A stretch of 42,301 nucleotides of DNA from Streptococcus pseudopneumoniae (GCF_001074825.1 NZ_JUPG01000050.1:1-42301), one strand, 5' to 3'. Shown: positions 30,208-39,698, numbered from the stretch's first letter. Numbers and translations: made by a program. The notes: generated from the sequence alone by a model not told the origin.

Positions 30208-31336
30208 TAAATATTCTGCCATTTTAGGAAACACAGTTGGTTTTCATGATATGTCAACACTGACAGACCACCGTCCAGTAGCTAGCTTGCCATTTGGAGG
30301 TAAATATCGTTTAATCGACTTCCCACTTTCAAGTCTTGCTAATGCAGGTGTCCGTAGTATCTTTGGTATTTTCCAACAAGACAATATCAGTTCCGTCTTT
30401 GACCATATCCGTTCTGGGCGTGAGTGGGGCTTGTCAACCCTTCTTAGCCACTATTATCTAGGTATTTACAATACCCGTGTGGAAAGTAGTACCGTTGGAA
30501 AAGAATACTACCATCAGCTTCTTACTTATTTGAAACGCTCTGGGTCAAACCAAACAGTATCACTCAACTGTGATGTCTTAATTAATATTGATTTGAACCA
30601 AGTGTTCCACCTTCATAACACAACGAAGGGACCTATTACAGTTGTTTATAAAAAACTTCCTAAGAAAGACATTTCAGAAGTCAATGCAATCTTGGAAGTG
30701 GATGAAACAGACCATGTTCGTTCTCATAAACTCTTTGATAGCAAATCTACAGATGAAGTTTATAATATGTCTACAGATATCTTTGTAGTTGATACACCTT
30801 GGTTGATTGAACGTTTGGAAGAAGAAGCTAAGAAAGAACATCCAGAGAAATTGCGCTATGTTTTACGGGATTTGGCTGCAAAAGAAGGAGCTTTTGCCTA
30901 CGAATACACAGGATACCTAGCAAACATTCACTCTGTAGAGTCGTATTATCAAGCTAACAAAGATATGCTTGAATCTCAAAAATTCTACTCTCTCTTCTCA
31001 CCAAATCAAAAGATTTATACAAAGGTCAAAAACGAAGAGCCAACTTACTATGCTAATACATCTAAGGTAAGTACTTCTCAGTTTGCCTCTGGTAGTATCA
31101 TTGAAGGTCAAGTGGCTAATTCCGTTCTATCACGTAATATTCATGTCCATAAGGATAGCCTGGTTAAAGATAGCCTACTCTTCCCTCGTGTTGTTATTGG
31201 AGAAGGTGCTCAGGTCGAATACGCTATCTTGGATAAGGGTGTTGAAGTTGAGCCTGGTGTTGTGATTCGAGGGACTTCAGAACATCCAGTTGTCGTTAAG
31301 AAAGGTAGCAAAGTAACAGAGGATATTCATTCATGA
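30197..31336 (+). CDS. glgD: GlgD, non-catalytic partner of ADP-glucose pyrophosphorylase
   Basis: 379 residues, homologous to GlgC throughout ([21 protein letters not shown], then a C-terminal beta-helix), but the N-terminal GGGQGTRL-type signature is missing; the region reads [16 protein letters not shown]. This is typical of GlgD of low-GC Gram-positives, a regulatory subunit that forms a heteromer with GlgC and raises its activity. It overlaps glgC by 11 bp and glgA by 4 bp, which supports balanced synthesis. Confidence 0.95.
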   Translation: MKIDKYSAILGNTVGFHDMSTLTDHRPVASLPFGGKYRLIDFPLSSLANAGVRSIFGIFQQDNISSVFDHIRSGREWGLSTLLSHYYLGIYNTRVESSTVGKEYYHQLLTYLKRSGSNQTVSLNCDVLINIDLNQVFHLHNTTKGPITVVYKKLPKKDISEVNAILEVDETDHVRSHKLFDSKSTDEVYNMSTDIFVVDTPWLIERLEEEAKKEHPEKLRYVLRDLAAKEGAFAYEYTGYLANIHSVESYYQANKDMLESQKFYSLFSPNQKIYTKVKNEEPTYYANTSKVSTSQFASGSIIEGQVANSVLSRNIHVHKDSLVKDSLLFPRVVIGEGAQVEYAILDKGVEVEPGVVIRGTSEHPVVVKKGSKVTEDIHS

Positions 31337-32766
31337 AAATTTTATTTGTAGCAGCAGAGGGTGCACCCTTTTCAAAAACAGGGGGGTTGGGAGACGTTAT
31401 TGGCGCTCTTCCCAAATCACTGGTAAAAGCTGGGCACGAAGTTGCAGTGATTTTACCCTACTATGACATGGTAGAGGCTAAATTTGGAAATCAGATTGAA
31501 GATGTTCTTCATTTTGAGGTGAGTGTTGGTTGGCGCAGACAGTACTGTGGAATTAAGAAAACAGTACTAAACGGTGTGACCTTCTACTTTATTGACAACC
31601 AGTATTATTTCTTCCGTGGCCATGTTTACGGTGATTTTGATGACGGAGAACGCTTTGCCTTTTTCCAACTGGCTGCCATTGAGGCTATGGAAAGAATTGA
31701 CTTCATTCCTGACCTTCTCCATGTTCATGACTACCATACAGCTATGATTCCTTTCTTGTTAAAGGAAAAATACCGTTGGATTCAAGCCTATCAAGGCATT
31801 AAAACTGTTTTAACCATTCATAATTTGGAATTTCAAGGACAATTTTCAGAAGGAATGTTGGGTGATTTGTTTGGAGTTGGCTTTGAACGTTACGCTGATG
31901 GCACCCTTCGCTGGAATAACTGTCTGAACTGGATGAAGGCTGGTATCCTCTATGCGGACCGTGTTTCAACAGTTTCGCCTAGTTATGCTCATGAAATTAT
32001 GACCAGTCAGTTCGGATGTAACTTGGATCAGATTCTTCGAATGGAATCTGGCAAGGTATCTGGTATCGTGAACGGGATTGATGCTGACCTGTATAATCCT
32101 CAGACGGATGCTCTTTTAGATTATCATTTCAATCAGGACGATTTGTCTGGGAAAGCCCAAAACAAAGCAAAATTGCAAGAAAAAGTTGGCTTGCCAGTTA
32201 GAGCTGACGTTCCACTGGTGGGAATTGTTTCTCGTTTGACACGTCAAAAAGGTTTTGATGTCGTGGTGGAAAGTCTTCACCATATCTTGCAAAATGATGT
32301 TCAGATTGTGCTTTTGGGAACTGGAGATCCAGCCTTTGAAGGAGCTTTCTCATGGTTTGCTCAGATTTATCCTGACAAGCTATCAGCAAATATCACTTTT
32401 GATGTCAAACTTGCTCAAGAAATCTACGCTGCTTGCGACCTCTTCCTCATGCCAAGTCGTTTTGAACCATGTGGCTTGTCTCAAATGATGGCGATGCGTT
32501 ATGGAACCTTGCCATTGGTCCATGAAGTTGGGGGCTTGCGAGATACCGTTCAAGCCTTTAATCCAATCGAAGGAAGCGGAACGGGCTTTAGCTTTGACAA
32601 TCTATCTCCTTATTGGTTAAATTGGACTTTCCAAACAGCATTGGACTTGTATAGAAACCATCCTGACGTTTGGAAAAAACTACAAAAACAAGCTATGGAG
32701 TGTGATTTCTCATGGGATACAGCCTGCAAGTCATACCTTGACTTGTACCATAGTTTAGTTAATTAA
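31333..32766 (+). CDS. glgA: glycogen synthase (ADP-glucose type)
   Basis: 477 residues, GT5 family. N-terminal ADP-glucose-binding loop [25 protein letters not shown] in the middle, [13 protein letters not shown], and the C-terminal catalytic [25 protein letters not shown]. Extends alpha-1,4 glucan chains. The start overlaps the glgD stop (ATGA). Last gene of the glg operon, followed by a strong terminator. Confidence 0.97.
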   Translation: MKILFVAAEGAPFSKTGGLGDVIGALPKSLVKAGHEVAVILPYYDMVEAKFGNQIEDVLHFEVSVGWRRQYCGIKKTVLNGVTFYFIDNQYYFFRGHVYGDFDDGERFAFFQLAAIEAMERIDFIPDLLHVHDYHTAMIPFLLKEKYRWIQAYQGIKTVLTIHNLEFQGQFSEGMLGDLFGVGFERYADGTLRWNNCLNWMKAGILYADRVSTVSPSYAHEIMTSQFGCNLDQILRMESGKVSGIVNGIDADLYNPQTDALLDYHFNQDDLSGKAQNKAKLQEKVGLPVRADVPLVGIVSRLTRQKGFDVVVESLHHILQNDVQIVLLGTGDPAFEGAFSWFAQIYPDKLSANITFDVKLAQEIYAACDLFLMPSRFEPCGLSQMMAMRYGTLPLVHEVGGLRDTVQAFNPIEGSGTGFSFDNLSPYWLNWTFQTALDLYRNHPDVWKKLQKQAMECDFSWDTACKSYLDLYHSLVN

Positions 32767-32771
32767 TAGAT

Positions 32772-32801
32772 AAAATCGTATGATGACTTCATACGATTTT
32801 T
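32772..32801 (+). terminator. terminator of the glg operon
   Basis: 12-bp perfect stem AAAATCGTATGA (32772-32783) / TCATACGATTTT (32789-32800), 5-nt loop, T-run. Confidence 0.9.
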
Positions 32802-32824
32802 GGGCTATTTAGAGAGGAGAACTG

Positions 32825-33469
32825 ATGTCTCAAGTAAAAGGCTTGTGTGTTATGGATGTTGATGGAACCTTAATCCTAGAAGAAGTGATTGATTTGTTGG
32901 GAAGAGAGGTAGGTCGTGAGGAGGAAATTTCGCAGATTACAAGTCGGGCAATGCGAGGAGAGTTAGACTTTGAAAGCAGTTTAAGAAAAAGAGTATCCTT
33001 GTTGGCAGGTCTTCCTGTTTCGGTCTTTGAGAAAGTCTTCAACTCTATTCATCTATCGCCAAATGCCCAGGAATTCGTTTCTATTCTCCAAAAGAATGGA
33101 ATCCTAGTTGGTCTGGTGTCTGGTGGCTTTACACCAATAGTTGAGAGATTAGCTAAATCCCTTGGCATTGCCTATTTCTCTGCCAATCAACTTGAAGTCA
33201 AAGATGGTCATCTAACAGGGAAATTAGTTGGACAAATTATCAGTCCCCAGGTCAAACAAGCAACTCTGGAAAAATGGAGAAAGGAACTCAAACTCTCTAA
33301 AGAAATAACAGTTGCAATCGGTGATGGGGCCAATGATCTATTGATGCTAAAATCAGCGGGAATAGGAGTCGCTTTTTGTGCCAAAGAAGTTCTGAAAAAA
33401 GAAATACCACATCATGTTGACAAGAGGGATTTGTTAGAAATTCTTCCTTTGACTGACTTTTTAGAATGA
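32825..33469 (+). CDS. serB: SerB-like HAD phosphatase
   Basis: 214 residues of the HAD superfamily: motif I D11-V-D13-G-T, a helical cap, motif II in [14 protein letters not shown], a conserved Lys in [10 protein letters not shown], and motif [15 protein letters not shown]. These fit phosphoserine phosphatase, the last step of serine synthesis, but substrates within this subfamily vary and no serA or serC is near. GGAGAAC precedes the ATG. It is 8 bp from the glycerate kinase gene, so the two are probably one unit on three-carbon metabolism. Confidence 0.82.
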   Translation: MSQVKGLCVMDVDGTLILEEVIDLLGREVGREEEISQITSRAMRGELDFESSLRKRVSLLAGLPVSVFEKVFNSIHLSPNAQEFVSILQKNGILVGLVSGGFTPIVERLAKSLGIAYFSANQLEVKDGHLTGKLVGQIISPQVKQATLEKWRKELKLSKEITVAIGDGANDLLMLKSAGIGVAFCAKEVLKKEIPHHVDKRDLLEILPLTDFLE

Positions 33470-33477
33470 GGGAAAAT

Positions 33478-34593
33478 ATGAAGATTATAATTGCACCAGA
33501 TTCGTTTAAGGAAAGCTTGACTGCAGAGCAGGTTGCTGAAGCTATTAAGAGAGGGTTCCAACAATCGCTAGCAGATGTAGACTGTCTCCTCTGCCCTGTT
33601 GGTGATGGGGGAGAAGGTACTGTAGATGCTATCCTACATTCTCTTGACATGGAAGAAAAAAGGATTCAAGTGACAGGACCTTTTGGTCAAGAAGAAGCCA
33701 TGCGCTATTTTCAAAAAGGACATCTGGCACTATTTGAAGTAGCTGACTTGGTTGGACTTGGAAAAATTCCGCCGGAGGAACGAAATCCACTGCAAATCCA
33801 AACTTGTGGTATTGGAGAGTTGATTTGCCACCTCATTGCTCAAGGGATTAAAGAAATTTATATTGGCGTTGGTGGTACGGCCAGTAATGATGGAGGACTG
33901 GGGATTGCTGTTGCTTTAGGTTATCAATTTTATGATAGGAATGGAAATGTCTTGCCTGCATGCGGTCAATCCTTGCTAAAATTAGCTTCTGTTTCAACAG
34001 AAGATTGCTATGAAATTCCTGAAGATATTCAAATTCGTATTTTAGCAGATGTCGTGAGTCCCTTATGTGGTCATCAAGGTGCGACCTACATTTTTGGAAA
34101 ACAAAAAGGCCTAGATCCTACTATGTTTAAGGCCGTAGATCAGGCGATACAAAATTTTTATGAAAAAGTTTCACCTGCAACATTGCAAATTAAAGGAGCA
34201 GGTGCTGGTGGAGGTATTGCTGGTGGTTTGTGTGCCTTTGCTCATGCAAGTATCGTATCTGGGATTGACACCTGCCTAGACTTGATTGACTTTGATAAGA
34301 AAGTTTCTGATGCTGACTTGGTTATTGTTGGGGAAGGAAGACTAGATCGTCAAAGTTTAGCAGGGAAAGCACCAATTGGTGTAGCAAAAAGAACCCCTGT
34401 CGGAGTTCCTGTTATTGCTATTTGCGGTAGTCTCGCTGAAGATTTACCTTCCCTACCATTTGAAAATATCCAAGCTGCCTTTTCTATTTTGGAGAAAAGT
34501 GAACCTTTAGAAGATAGTTTGAAAAATGCCAGTATCTATTTAGAGCATACGGCTACCAATATTGGAAATTTATTAAAGATGCCTAAGATTTAG
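33478..34593 (+). CDS. garK: glycerate kinase (GarK/GlxK type)
   Basis: 371 residues. Family opening [20 protein letters not shown], then [14 protein letters not shown] and the glycine-rich [20 protein letters not shown] and [15 protein letters not shown]. Phosphorylates D-glycerate. Whether it makes 2- or 3-phosphoglycerate is not certain from sequence; enolase, which uses 2-phosphoglycerate, is the next plus-strand gene. The start at 33478 (GAGGG upstream) is preferred to an in-frame ATG at 33466 that overlaps serB. Its stop overlaps the stop of the converging DUF1694 gene by 4 bp. Confidence 0.92.
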   Translation: MKIIIAPDSFKESLTAEQVAEAIKRGFQQSLADVDCLLCPVGDGGEGTVDAILHSLDMEEKRIQVTGPFGQEEAMRYFQKGHLALFEVADLVGLGKIPPEERNPLQIQTCGIGELICHLIAQGIKEIYIGVGGTASNDGGLGIAVALGYQFYDRNGNVLPACGQSLLKLASVSTEDCYEIPEDIQIRILADVVSPLCGHQGATYIFGKQKGLDPTMFKAVDQAIQNFYEKVSPATLQIKGAGAGGGIAGGLCAFAHASIVSGIDTCLDLIDFDKKVSDADLVIVGEGRLDRQSLAGKAPIGVAKRTPVGVPVIAICGSLAEDLPSLPFENIQAAFSILEKSEPLEDSLKNASIYLEHTATNIGNLLKMPKI

Positions 34594-35036
34594 CCAAACC
34601 ATTTTTTCCAAATGGATGTTTTGGCAGGTTCTTCCTTTTTACCTTCCCAAAGTTCTGGAAAAGCAAGTCGAAGGTTCTTTTCTTCTACTTGAACTGGTGC
34701 ATTGGTGTGAATAATCAGGCCAAAAGGAGAAGAAGTATGCTCTTCAGATACAATGGTAGCTTGACTATCGGTTTCTTTGGCTTCCTTCAAATAGAAAACT
34801 TGCTTGTCAAATTCGATAGTTGGTGAAATCTTCACAAATAGTGGCTCGGACTTTTCCTGAAGGTTTTCTAAAATAGATAAAAAGCCTTTTTCTAACTGAG
34901 GGCTATTTGCTGTGTCAATATCTGCATATCCAAGAACTCTTTCCTCAAAGGTACCAAGATAACGTCTTTGCTCATCCGGATTTAATTTTGGCCCACCATG
35001 AGCTTTTTCAAGTAATTGTTTTGATAAATCTGTCAT
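34590..35036 (-). CDS. DUF1694 (YueI family) protein
   Basis: 148 residues, soluble. The N-terminal part ([24 protein letters not shown]) is typical of the YueI/DUF1694 family of Firmicutes, function unknown. A tryptophan- and lysine-rich end (TSIWKKWFG) follows. The minus-strand start is placed at 35036 by the family N-terminus and because an extended -10 box lies six bases upstream, giving a predicted leaderless mRNA. Convergent with garK with overlapping stop codons and no room for a terminator between. Confidence 0.85.
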   Translation of the reverse strand: MTDLSKQLLEKAHGGPKLNPDEQRRYLGTFEERVLGYADIDTANSPQLEKGFLSILENLQEKSEPLFVKISPTIEFDKQVFYLKEAKETDSQATIVSEEHTSSPFGLIIHTNAPVQVEEKNLRLAFPELWEGKKEEPAKTSIWKKWFG

Positions 35037-35051
35037 GAAAATAGTATATCA
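35034..35051 (-). promoter_or_regulatory. extended -10 of the DUF1694 gene with the ATG at the expected +1
   Basis: On the minus strand TGaTATACT (complement of 35043-35051), six bases ATTTTC, then ATG (complement of 35034-35036). No Shine-Dalgarno sequence. Confidence 0.72.
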
Positions 35052-35132
35052 TAAAAATAAAAAGAAAACATATAAAAGAAAGCGGTTGCTTAATAAAGTT
35101 AAGGAAAATTTACACAAAGATAACGTTTTTTC

Positions 35133-35161
35133 TTGAAAAAGGAGGGTTTTTAAGGTATTAT
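35133..35161 (+). promoter_or_regulatory. promoter of eno
   Basis: -35 TTGAAA (35133-35138), 17-bp spacer, -10 TATTAT (35156-35161), with AAGGAGAG before the ATG at 35200. Confidence 0.8.
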
Positions 35162-35196
35162 AGAGGTGTAAAAAATTTAACTCATAAGGAGAGTAA

Positions 35197-36503
<1,307 letters not shown>

Positions 36504-36504
<1 letters not shown>

Positions 36505-36577
36505 TCTAATTTCTAGATTAGATGGCGTAAAGCCTTTAAAATAAGCACTTTGGGGCGCTTTCCCTTAGTGCTTTTTC
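36504..36577 (+). terminator. eno terminator region (two hairpins)
   Basis: First hairpin ATCTAAT (36504-36510) / ATTAGAT (36517-36523). The second, the likely terminator, is AAGCACT-tt-GGG (36543-36554) / CCC-tt-AGTGCTT (36562-36573) followed by a T-run. The boundary of the inserted element must lie to the right, between here and the integrase stop, or within this hairpin. Confidence 0.75.
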
Positions 36578-36589
36578 TTATTTTACTAC

Positions 36590-36653
36590 CCTTTTAGTTA
36601 CCCTTAACTGATTTTAGGTATAGTAAGAGGGTAGTCACTAATCGTGACACCCT
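36590..36653 (-). terminator. int terminator and possible integrase arm sites
   Basis: GTCAC (36634-36638) / GTGAC (36644-36648), widened by GGG / CCC after two mismatches, forms a hairpin just after the int stop, with a T-rich tail in the minus-strand direction. The stretch also has TACCCTTTTA, TACCCTTAAC, CACCCTTTAT and an inverted AGAGGGTAGT, a spaced repeat pattern like integrase arm-binding sites. The attachment core itself cannot be fixed without the other end. Confidence 0.4.
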
Positions 36654-37817
36654 TTATAAATTATTGATGGCTGTTTCATAATTTGAGACAGCTTTTTTTG
36701 CGTTTTCTTGGTTTGTATGCCAGTAAACATTTTCAGTCACTAATAAGTTAGAGTGTCCCAATCTGTATTGGACATCTTTAGGGCTGGTCTGAGCGTATAA
36801 CATCATAGTGGTATGTGTATGGCGGAAACCGTGAAATGATACATTTGTTACACCAGCATTCTCAAAATGCTTATTTAGGCGTTTGCGTAAGTTGCAAGCA
36901 TAAGCATATTTTTCTGTAAATACAGAGAAGACGACTGTTTCAGTACGACCTAATTTCCAAGACTGAATTTGTTGACGGTTTTTGTATTGTTTCAGTAAAA
37001 GTAATGTGGCTTTGTCTATTGGTATATCTCGATAGCCAGCGCTTGATTTAGGTGAGTTTATTTCCTGATAGCGGTTTAGTGTCTTATTGATGCTGATAAC
37101 ACCGCTTTCTAGGTCAATATCAGACCATTCAAGAGCCAGAGCCTCACTAATACGGCAACCAGTGGCCAATAAAGTCTTATACAGGACAACATCAAATAAG
37201 TTCTCATAATTTGATTGATCCAGAGTGTCTAAATAATCAAGAAACTGTTTTAATTCTTTGTTGTCTAAGTATTTGACAGCAGCCTTTTCTTTCTGCTGTT
37301 TGCGTGGAACGATGACATCATTAGCTGGGTTGTATTGTATTACCTGGATAGTTACGCCATATCTCAAAATACGCTTATTCATGTTATGGAGCAAGGAGTA
37401 GTTAGCAAATGCCCCTTTTTCGCCTTTATTCGCCTTGTCAGCCCATTTGTTTACTTGTTGTTGAAGAATAGGCGTAGTGAGTTTAGATAGCTTGTAATCG
37501 CCAAATACAGGCAATAAATGCACTCTAACCAACCCCTCCATAGATTGTCGAGTATTTGGCTTAACTGAATTCTTGTAACTATCCCACCAAACTTTTACAA
37601 GCTCATTATATGTTGTAATTGTCGGCTTGTCTTTAACTGTATAGCCATTAGCAGCAAAAGTATTGATCGCATCACGCGCTTTTACTTTAACTCCCTTTTT
37701 AGTGGTTGCTGTAACAGTTGTACGGGCTTTCTTGCCCGTCAGTTGGTCAACGCCTAGATAAACACTAGCATAATAAACTCTTTGGCCATTCTTTTTGATT
37801 TTCTCTTTGATATTCAT
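36654..37817 (-). CDS. int: tyrosine recombinase integrase of the island
   Basis: 387 residues. N-terminal arm-binding domain, SAM-like core-binding domain (about 65-170) and a C-terminal catalytic domain with Arg in LATGCRISEALALEW, H329-x-x-R332 (HGFRHTHT), LGHSN and nucleophile Tyr365 (ENVYWHT). The whole R-H-R-H-Y set is present, so it is probably active. The gene points at the eno 3' end, as is usual for an integrase at the attL edge of a prophage or island. RBS AAAGG is weak, and the ATG overlaps the stop of a 21-codon frame (ATGA), so coupling is possible. Confidence 0.95.
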   Translation of the reverse strand: MNIKEKIKKNGQRVYYASVYLGVDQLTGKKARTTVTATTKKGVKVKARDAINTFAANGYTVKDKPTITTYNELVKVWWDSYKNSVKPNTRQSMEGLVRVHLLPVFGDYKLSKLTTPILQQQVNKWADKANKGEKGAFANYSLLHNMNKRILRYGVTIQVIQYNPANDVIVPRKQQKEKAAVKYLDNKELKQFLDYLDTLDQSNYENLFDVVLYKTLLATGCRISEALALEWSDIDLESGVISINKTLNRYQEINSPKSSAGYRDIPIDKATLLLLKQYKNRQQIQSWKLGRTETVVFSVFTEKYAYACNLRKRLNKHFENAGVTNVSFHGFRHTHTTMMLYAQTSPKDVQYRLGHSNLLVTENVYWHTNQENAKKAVSNYETAINNL

Positions 37818-37879
37818 GTATTTGTACCTTTCTTTCCATCAGCAGGCAAGGCGCGTGGTTTTGTTAGGTATTTATACAT
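37814..37879 (-). CDS. possible 21-residue leader peptide before int
   Basis: A minus-strand frame beginning MYKYLTKPRALPADGKK ends in TGA that overlaps the int ATG. It begins 8 bases after the repressor stop, so repressor, peptide and int could share one transcript. No Shine-Dalgarno sequence precedes it, which keeps confidence low. The part YLTKPRALP is coded by the 31-bp direct repeat, and the other copy at 38814-38844 keeps the same words in its own open minus-strand frame. Confidence 0.25.
   Translation of the reverse strand: MYKYLTKPRALPADGKKGTNT
37844..37874 (+). repeat. 31-bp direct repeat, copy 1
   Basis: AGGCAAGGCGCGTGGTTT and the next 13 bases, up to GTATTTA, are identical to 38814-38844, same orientation, 970 bp apart. 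This copy lies between the repressor and integrase genes. Confidence 0.9.
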
Positions 37880-37887
37880 GAATTTAA

Positions 37888-38400
37888 TTAGTTATTTTTT
37901 TTTGCTGTTGTTTTTAATAAAGATAAGACTGCTTCTTGGTTTTCTTTCGGTGATTTAGCAAAATTTATCAATAATTCTTTTAATGGTTCTTTTAATTCCA
38001 TGACGTAAAAAGTATAAAAGTCTCCTATTTCAATTATAGTCCCTTCTAAACCAAGATTACTATATTCTTTTTCTGCTTCATCCATCCACTTGAGATCATA
38101 TTCTTTTAGGGTATCATCTTTAGACTCAATAGGATTAGTTAAACTTTTTAATCCTTTTTTGAATAGACTAAAAGGGTTAAATTTATTTTGTTCTCCATCT
38201 CTTAAATATGATACAGGAACATCATAAAAATCTGCCACAACATTCCAAAAATCATCATTTCTTGGCGAGCGTTTTCCATTTTCATACAAAGAAAGCTGTC
38301 CATCACTTACTGTATACTTTTTTTCTTTCTCTAGCCTACTGCTCAATTCTTTAAGTGTAAGGCCATTTTGTTCTCTTAAAAATTTTAATTTATTTTCCAT
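37888..38400 (-). CDS. CI-like phage repressor (XRE family)
   Basis: 170 residues from the preferred start at 38400 (MENKLKFLREQNGLTLKELSSRLEKEK), chosen because AGGAGG lies six bases upstream; an in-frame ATG at 38430 has no such site. N-terminal helix-turn-helix (about 1-65), then a charged C-terminal part without the Ser-Lys protease motif of LexA-like CI proteins. Removal of this repressor may therefore need another factor rather than RecA-driven self-cleavage. It is divergent from the Cro-like gene and should bind the palindromic operators between them. Confidence 0.85.
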   Translation of the reverse strand: MENKLKFLREQNGLTLKELSSRLEKEKKYTVSDGQLSLYENGKRSPRNDDFWNVVADFYDVPVSYLRDGEQNKFNPFSLFKKGLKSLTNPIESKDDTLKEYDLKWMDEAEKEYSNLGLEGTIIEIGDFYTFYVMELKEPLKELLINFAKSPKENQEAVLSLLKTTAKKNN

Positions 38401-38418
38401 ACAAGACCTCCTGATACC

Positions 38419-38449
38419 ATAATAACACAAAATTGATAATAATAGTCAA
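38419..38449 (-). promoter_or_regulatory. weak candidate promoter of the repressor gene
   Basis: On the minus strand TTGACT (complement of 38444-38449) and TATTAT (complement of 38419-38424), with a non-ideal 19-bp spacer. Confidence 0.35.
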
Positions 38450-38479
38450 AAAAATTTTCAAAAAAGAAGTATTTTTCAG

Positions 38480-38508
38480 TTGACACTTTCAAAATGAAAG
38501 TTTATAAT
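38480..38508 (+). promoter_or_regulatory. consensus early promoter of the island
   Basis: TTGACA (38480-38485), 17-bp spacer, TATAAT (38503-38508): a full consensus sigma-70 promoter reading into the Cro-like gene and the early genes. Confidence 0.9.
38485..38501. promoter_or_regulatory. operator O1 (17-bp palindrome)
   Basis: ACTTTCAAAATGAAAGT fills the spacer between the -35 and -10 boxes of the early promoter. It is identical to the second operator 30 bp away, so a bound repressor would cover the promoter. Confidence 0.85.
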
Positions 38509-38514
38509 TAGATT

Positions 38515-38531
38515 ACTTTCAAAATGAAAGT
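38515..38531. promoter_or_regulatory. operator O2 (17-bp palindrome)
   Basis: Second exact copy of ACTTTCAAAATGAAAGT, centred 30 bp (about three helical turns) from the first and over the expected transcription start. The spacing would allow two repressor dimers on the same DNA face. Confidence 0.85.
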
Positions 38532-38551
38532 ATAGAAAGGGGGTGTTATAA

Positions 38552-38740
38552 ATGATTATTACTATCGAGATAGCCGAAAAAGTCAGAATTAAAAGGGGAC
38601 GGCTTTCAATGACTAAAACAAAACTATCCGAAAAACTTGGTATTGCTAGGCAAACGCTTGTAAAAATCGAAAAAGGGCAGTACAAATGCCCTAAGCGTAT
38701 CTATGAGAGCGTGATGACTTGGCTAGTAGAAGAAATTTAA
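38552..38740 (+). CDS. Cro-like small XRE regulator
   Basis: 62 residues, nearly all helix-turn-helix (KTKLSEKLGIARQTLVKIEKGQYKCPKRIYESVMTWL). AAAGGGGGTG lies upstream of the ATG. Placed as the first gene on the early promoter, divergent from the CI-like repressor: the standard lysogeny-switch layout. An internal ATG at residue 20 would leave only part of the domain. Confidence 0.8.
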   Translation: MIITIEIAEKVRIKRGRLSMTKTKLSEKLGIARQTLVKIEKGQYKCPKRIYESVMTWLVEEI

Positions 38741-38751
38741 AGTAAGTAAAA

Positions 38752-38787
38752 AGCCGTGTACAGGCGGCCAAACCAACGTACACGGCT
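38752..38787 (-). terminator. hairpin after the Cro-like gene
   Basis: AGCCGTGTAC (38752-38761) / GTACACGGCT (38778-38787), a perfect 10-bp stem with a 16-nt loop. The T-run (TTTTTAC) follows only in the minus-strand direction, so it would stop transcripts coming from the right before they reach the switch region. On the plus strand it is a hairpin without a T-tract. Confidence 0.6.
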
Positions 38788-38813
38788 AAGGAAAAATAAC
38801 AAAACTCAAGCAA

Positions 38814-38844
38814 AGGCAAGGCGCGTGGTTTTGTTAGGTATTTA
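38814..38844 (+). repeat. 31-bp direct repeat, copy 2
   Basis: Exact second copy of 37844-37874. It lies in the 177-bp gap between the Cro-like gene and the next early gene, so the two copies bracket the repressor / operators / Cro module. Confidence 0.9.
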
Positions 38845-38917
38845 GTAAGAGTGAAAACAATCGCCCTTATAAAATATATCACTTTAATTCTACCATAAAC
38901 AAAGGAGAAAATCAAAA

Positions 38918-39235
38918 ATGGCATTGAGTAAACAAAACATCAAGCAACAAGGCAATAAAATAGCTAAGTTACTCCCACATATTGAAATTATCCAACAGCT
39001 AAGTAAAGCGTTATTACTTGCTGATAATTTTGGAGCAGATAGCAAAGTTTTACACCATCAAATGAAACAAGCATTTAGCGTTATTTTTGAAATGGCAGAT
39101 CAGGCATATCAAGAAATAGACCAGATTGCTTGTAAGTTAATAAATTGTGATGATAAAGAATTGGAGGTAAAACCGAATGGTAAAAGAACATTATACCGTA
39201 ACTCATACGATGGCAGACGGGACAAAAAGAGATAG
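38918..39235 (+). CDS. hypothetical early phage protein
   Basis: 105 residues, mostly helical (QQGNKIAKLLPHIEIIQQLSKALLLADNFG...), with a basic tail. No family recognised. AAAGGAG about ten bases before the ATG gives good support for translation. It overlaps the next frame by 59 bp, and its basic C-terminus may be an effect of that overlap. First gene after the Cro-like regulator. Confidence 0.65.
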   Translation: MALSKQNIKQQGNKIAKLLPHIEIIQQLSKALLLADNFGADSKVLHHQMKQAFSVIFEMADQAYQEIDQIACKLINCDDKELEVKPNGKRTLYRNSYDGRRDKKR

Positions 39236-39386
39236 TATTGCCGGATATGTTATCCCTGACGATAACCCAATATATGCACTTTTTAGAAAAATAAATGAGC
39301 GTAGAATGGAGGAGATGCGAAAAAATGGCAACCAGTCTGCAACCATTGATATACAAAAAGGGTGCATAGGAGAGGTAATCTTATAG
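39177..39386 (+). CDS. hypothetical early phage protein
   Basis: 69 residues, not recognised. The sequence YTVTHTMADGTKRDSIAGYVIPDDNPIYALFRKI looks like a small folded domain, and GGAGG lies ten bases upstream. It starts inside the end of the preceding gene in another frame, which is common in compact phage early regions. Confidence 0.6.
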   Translation: MVKEHYTVTHTMADGTKRDSIAGYVIPDDNPIYALFRKINERRMEEMRKNGNQSATIDIQKGCIGEVIL

Positions 39387-39408
39387 AGCAGTTTGAGGAG
39401 ACAATGAA

Positions 39409-39624
39409 ATGAATGAGTTAGATTTAACCAATACACAGGCGGTTATCTTTTCCGTGGTATTGATTGGCTTGCTACTTTATCTAAACCACCGAGACCGCCA
39501 AAAAAGCGCCCAATTTGAGCGAGAAAGCAAACAGATGATAGAAACACCTAGCGAGGATTTAAACCCTTGCTACGGGCGTTATATTCAGCTTGCAGGGGTC
39601 AATGTATGGGGAGGAATTGAATGA
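39409..39624 (+). CDS. small single-pass membrane protein of the island
   Basis: 71 residues with one clear membrane helix (residues about 10-26, QAVIFSVVLIGLLLYLN), a short N-terminus and a charged cytoplasmic or outer tail. TGAGGAG precedes the ATG. No family recognised. Small membrane proteins in phage early regions can act in exclusion or membrane functions, but nothing here shows which. Its stop overlaps the next start (ATGA). Confidence 0.65.
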   Translation: MNELDLTNTQAVIFSVVLIGLLLYLNHRDRQKSAQFERESKQMIETPSEDLNPCYGRYIQLAGVNVWGGIE

Positions 39625-39683
39625 GTTTAGTAAGTAGTCGTAAGAGAGTATTAAAACTAATCAATTTAGAGAATTATAAATAA
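39621..39683 (+). CDS. 20-residue basic peptide, coupled to the membrane protein gene
   Basis: The frame starting MSLVSSRKRVLKLIN opens with ATGA overlapping the previous stop and has GGGGAGGAATTGA directly upstream, a strong Shine-Dalgarno sequence at good spacing. It ends at TAA 39681-39683, 15 bp before the replication gene. Too short for domain calls. It may be a true small protein or may simply carry ribosomes to the next gene. Confidence 0.4.
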   Translation: MSLVSSRKRVLKLINLENYK

Positions 39684-39698
39684 TCAAAGGAGGGGAAA

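Noticed and set aside
35080-35094. GAAAGCGGTTGCT upstream of eno as a cre site
   Set aside because: It departs from the cre consensus at three of the positions that matter, so the support is too weak.
36505-36653. Exact attachment-site core of the island
   Set aside because: Only one junction is inside the window, so no repeated core can be compared. Only the general area is given.
38691-38924. 77-codon minus-strand frame across the hairpin and direct repeat
   Set aside because: It has no ribosome site, starts over the RBS and start of the next gene, and crosses a strong hairpin. Its KYLTKPRALP part comes from the repeat.
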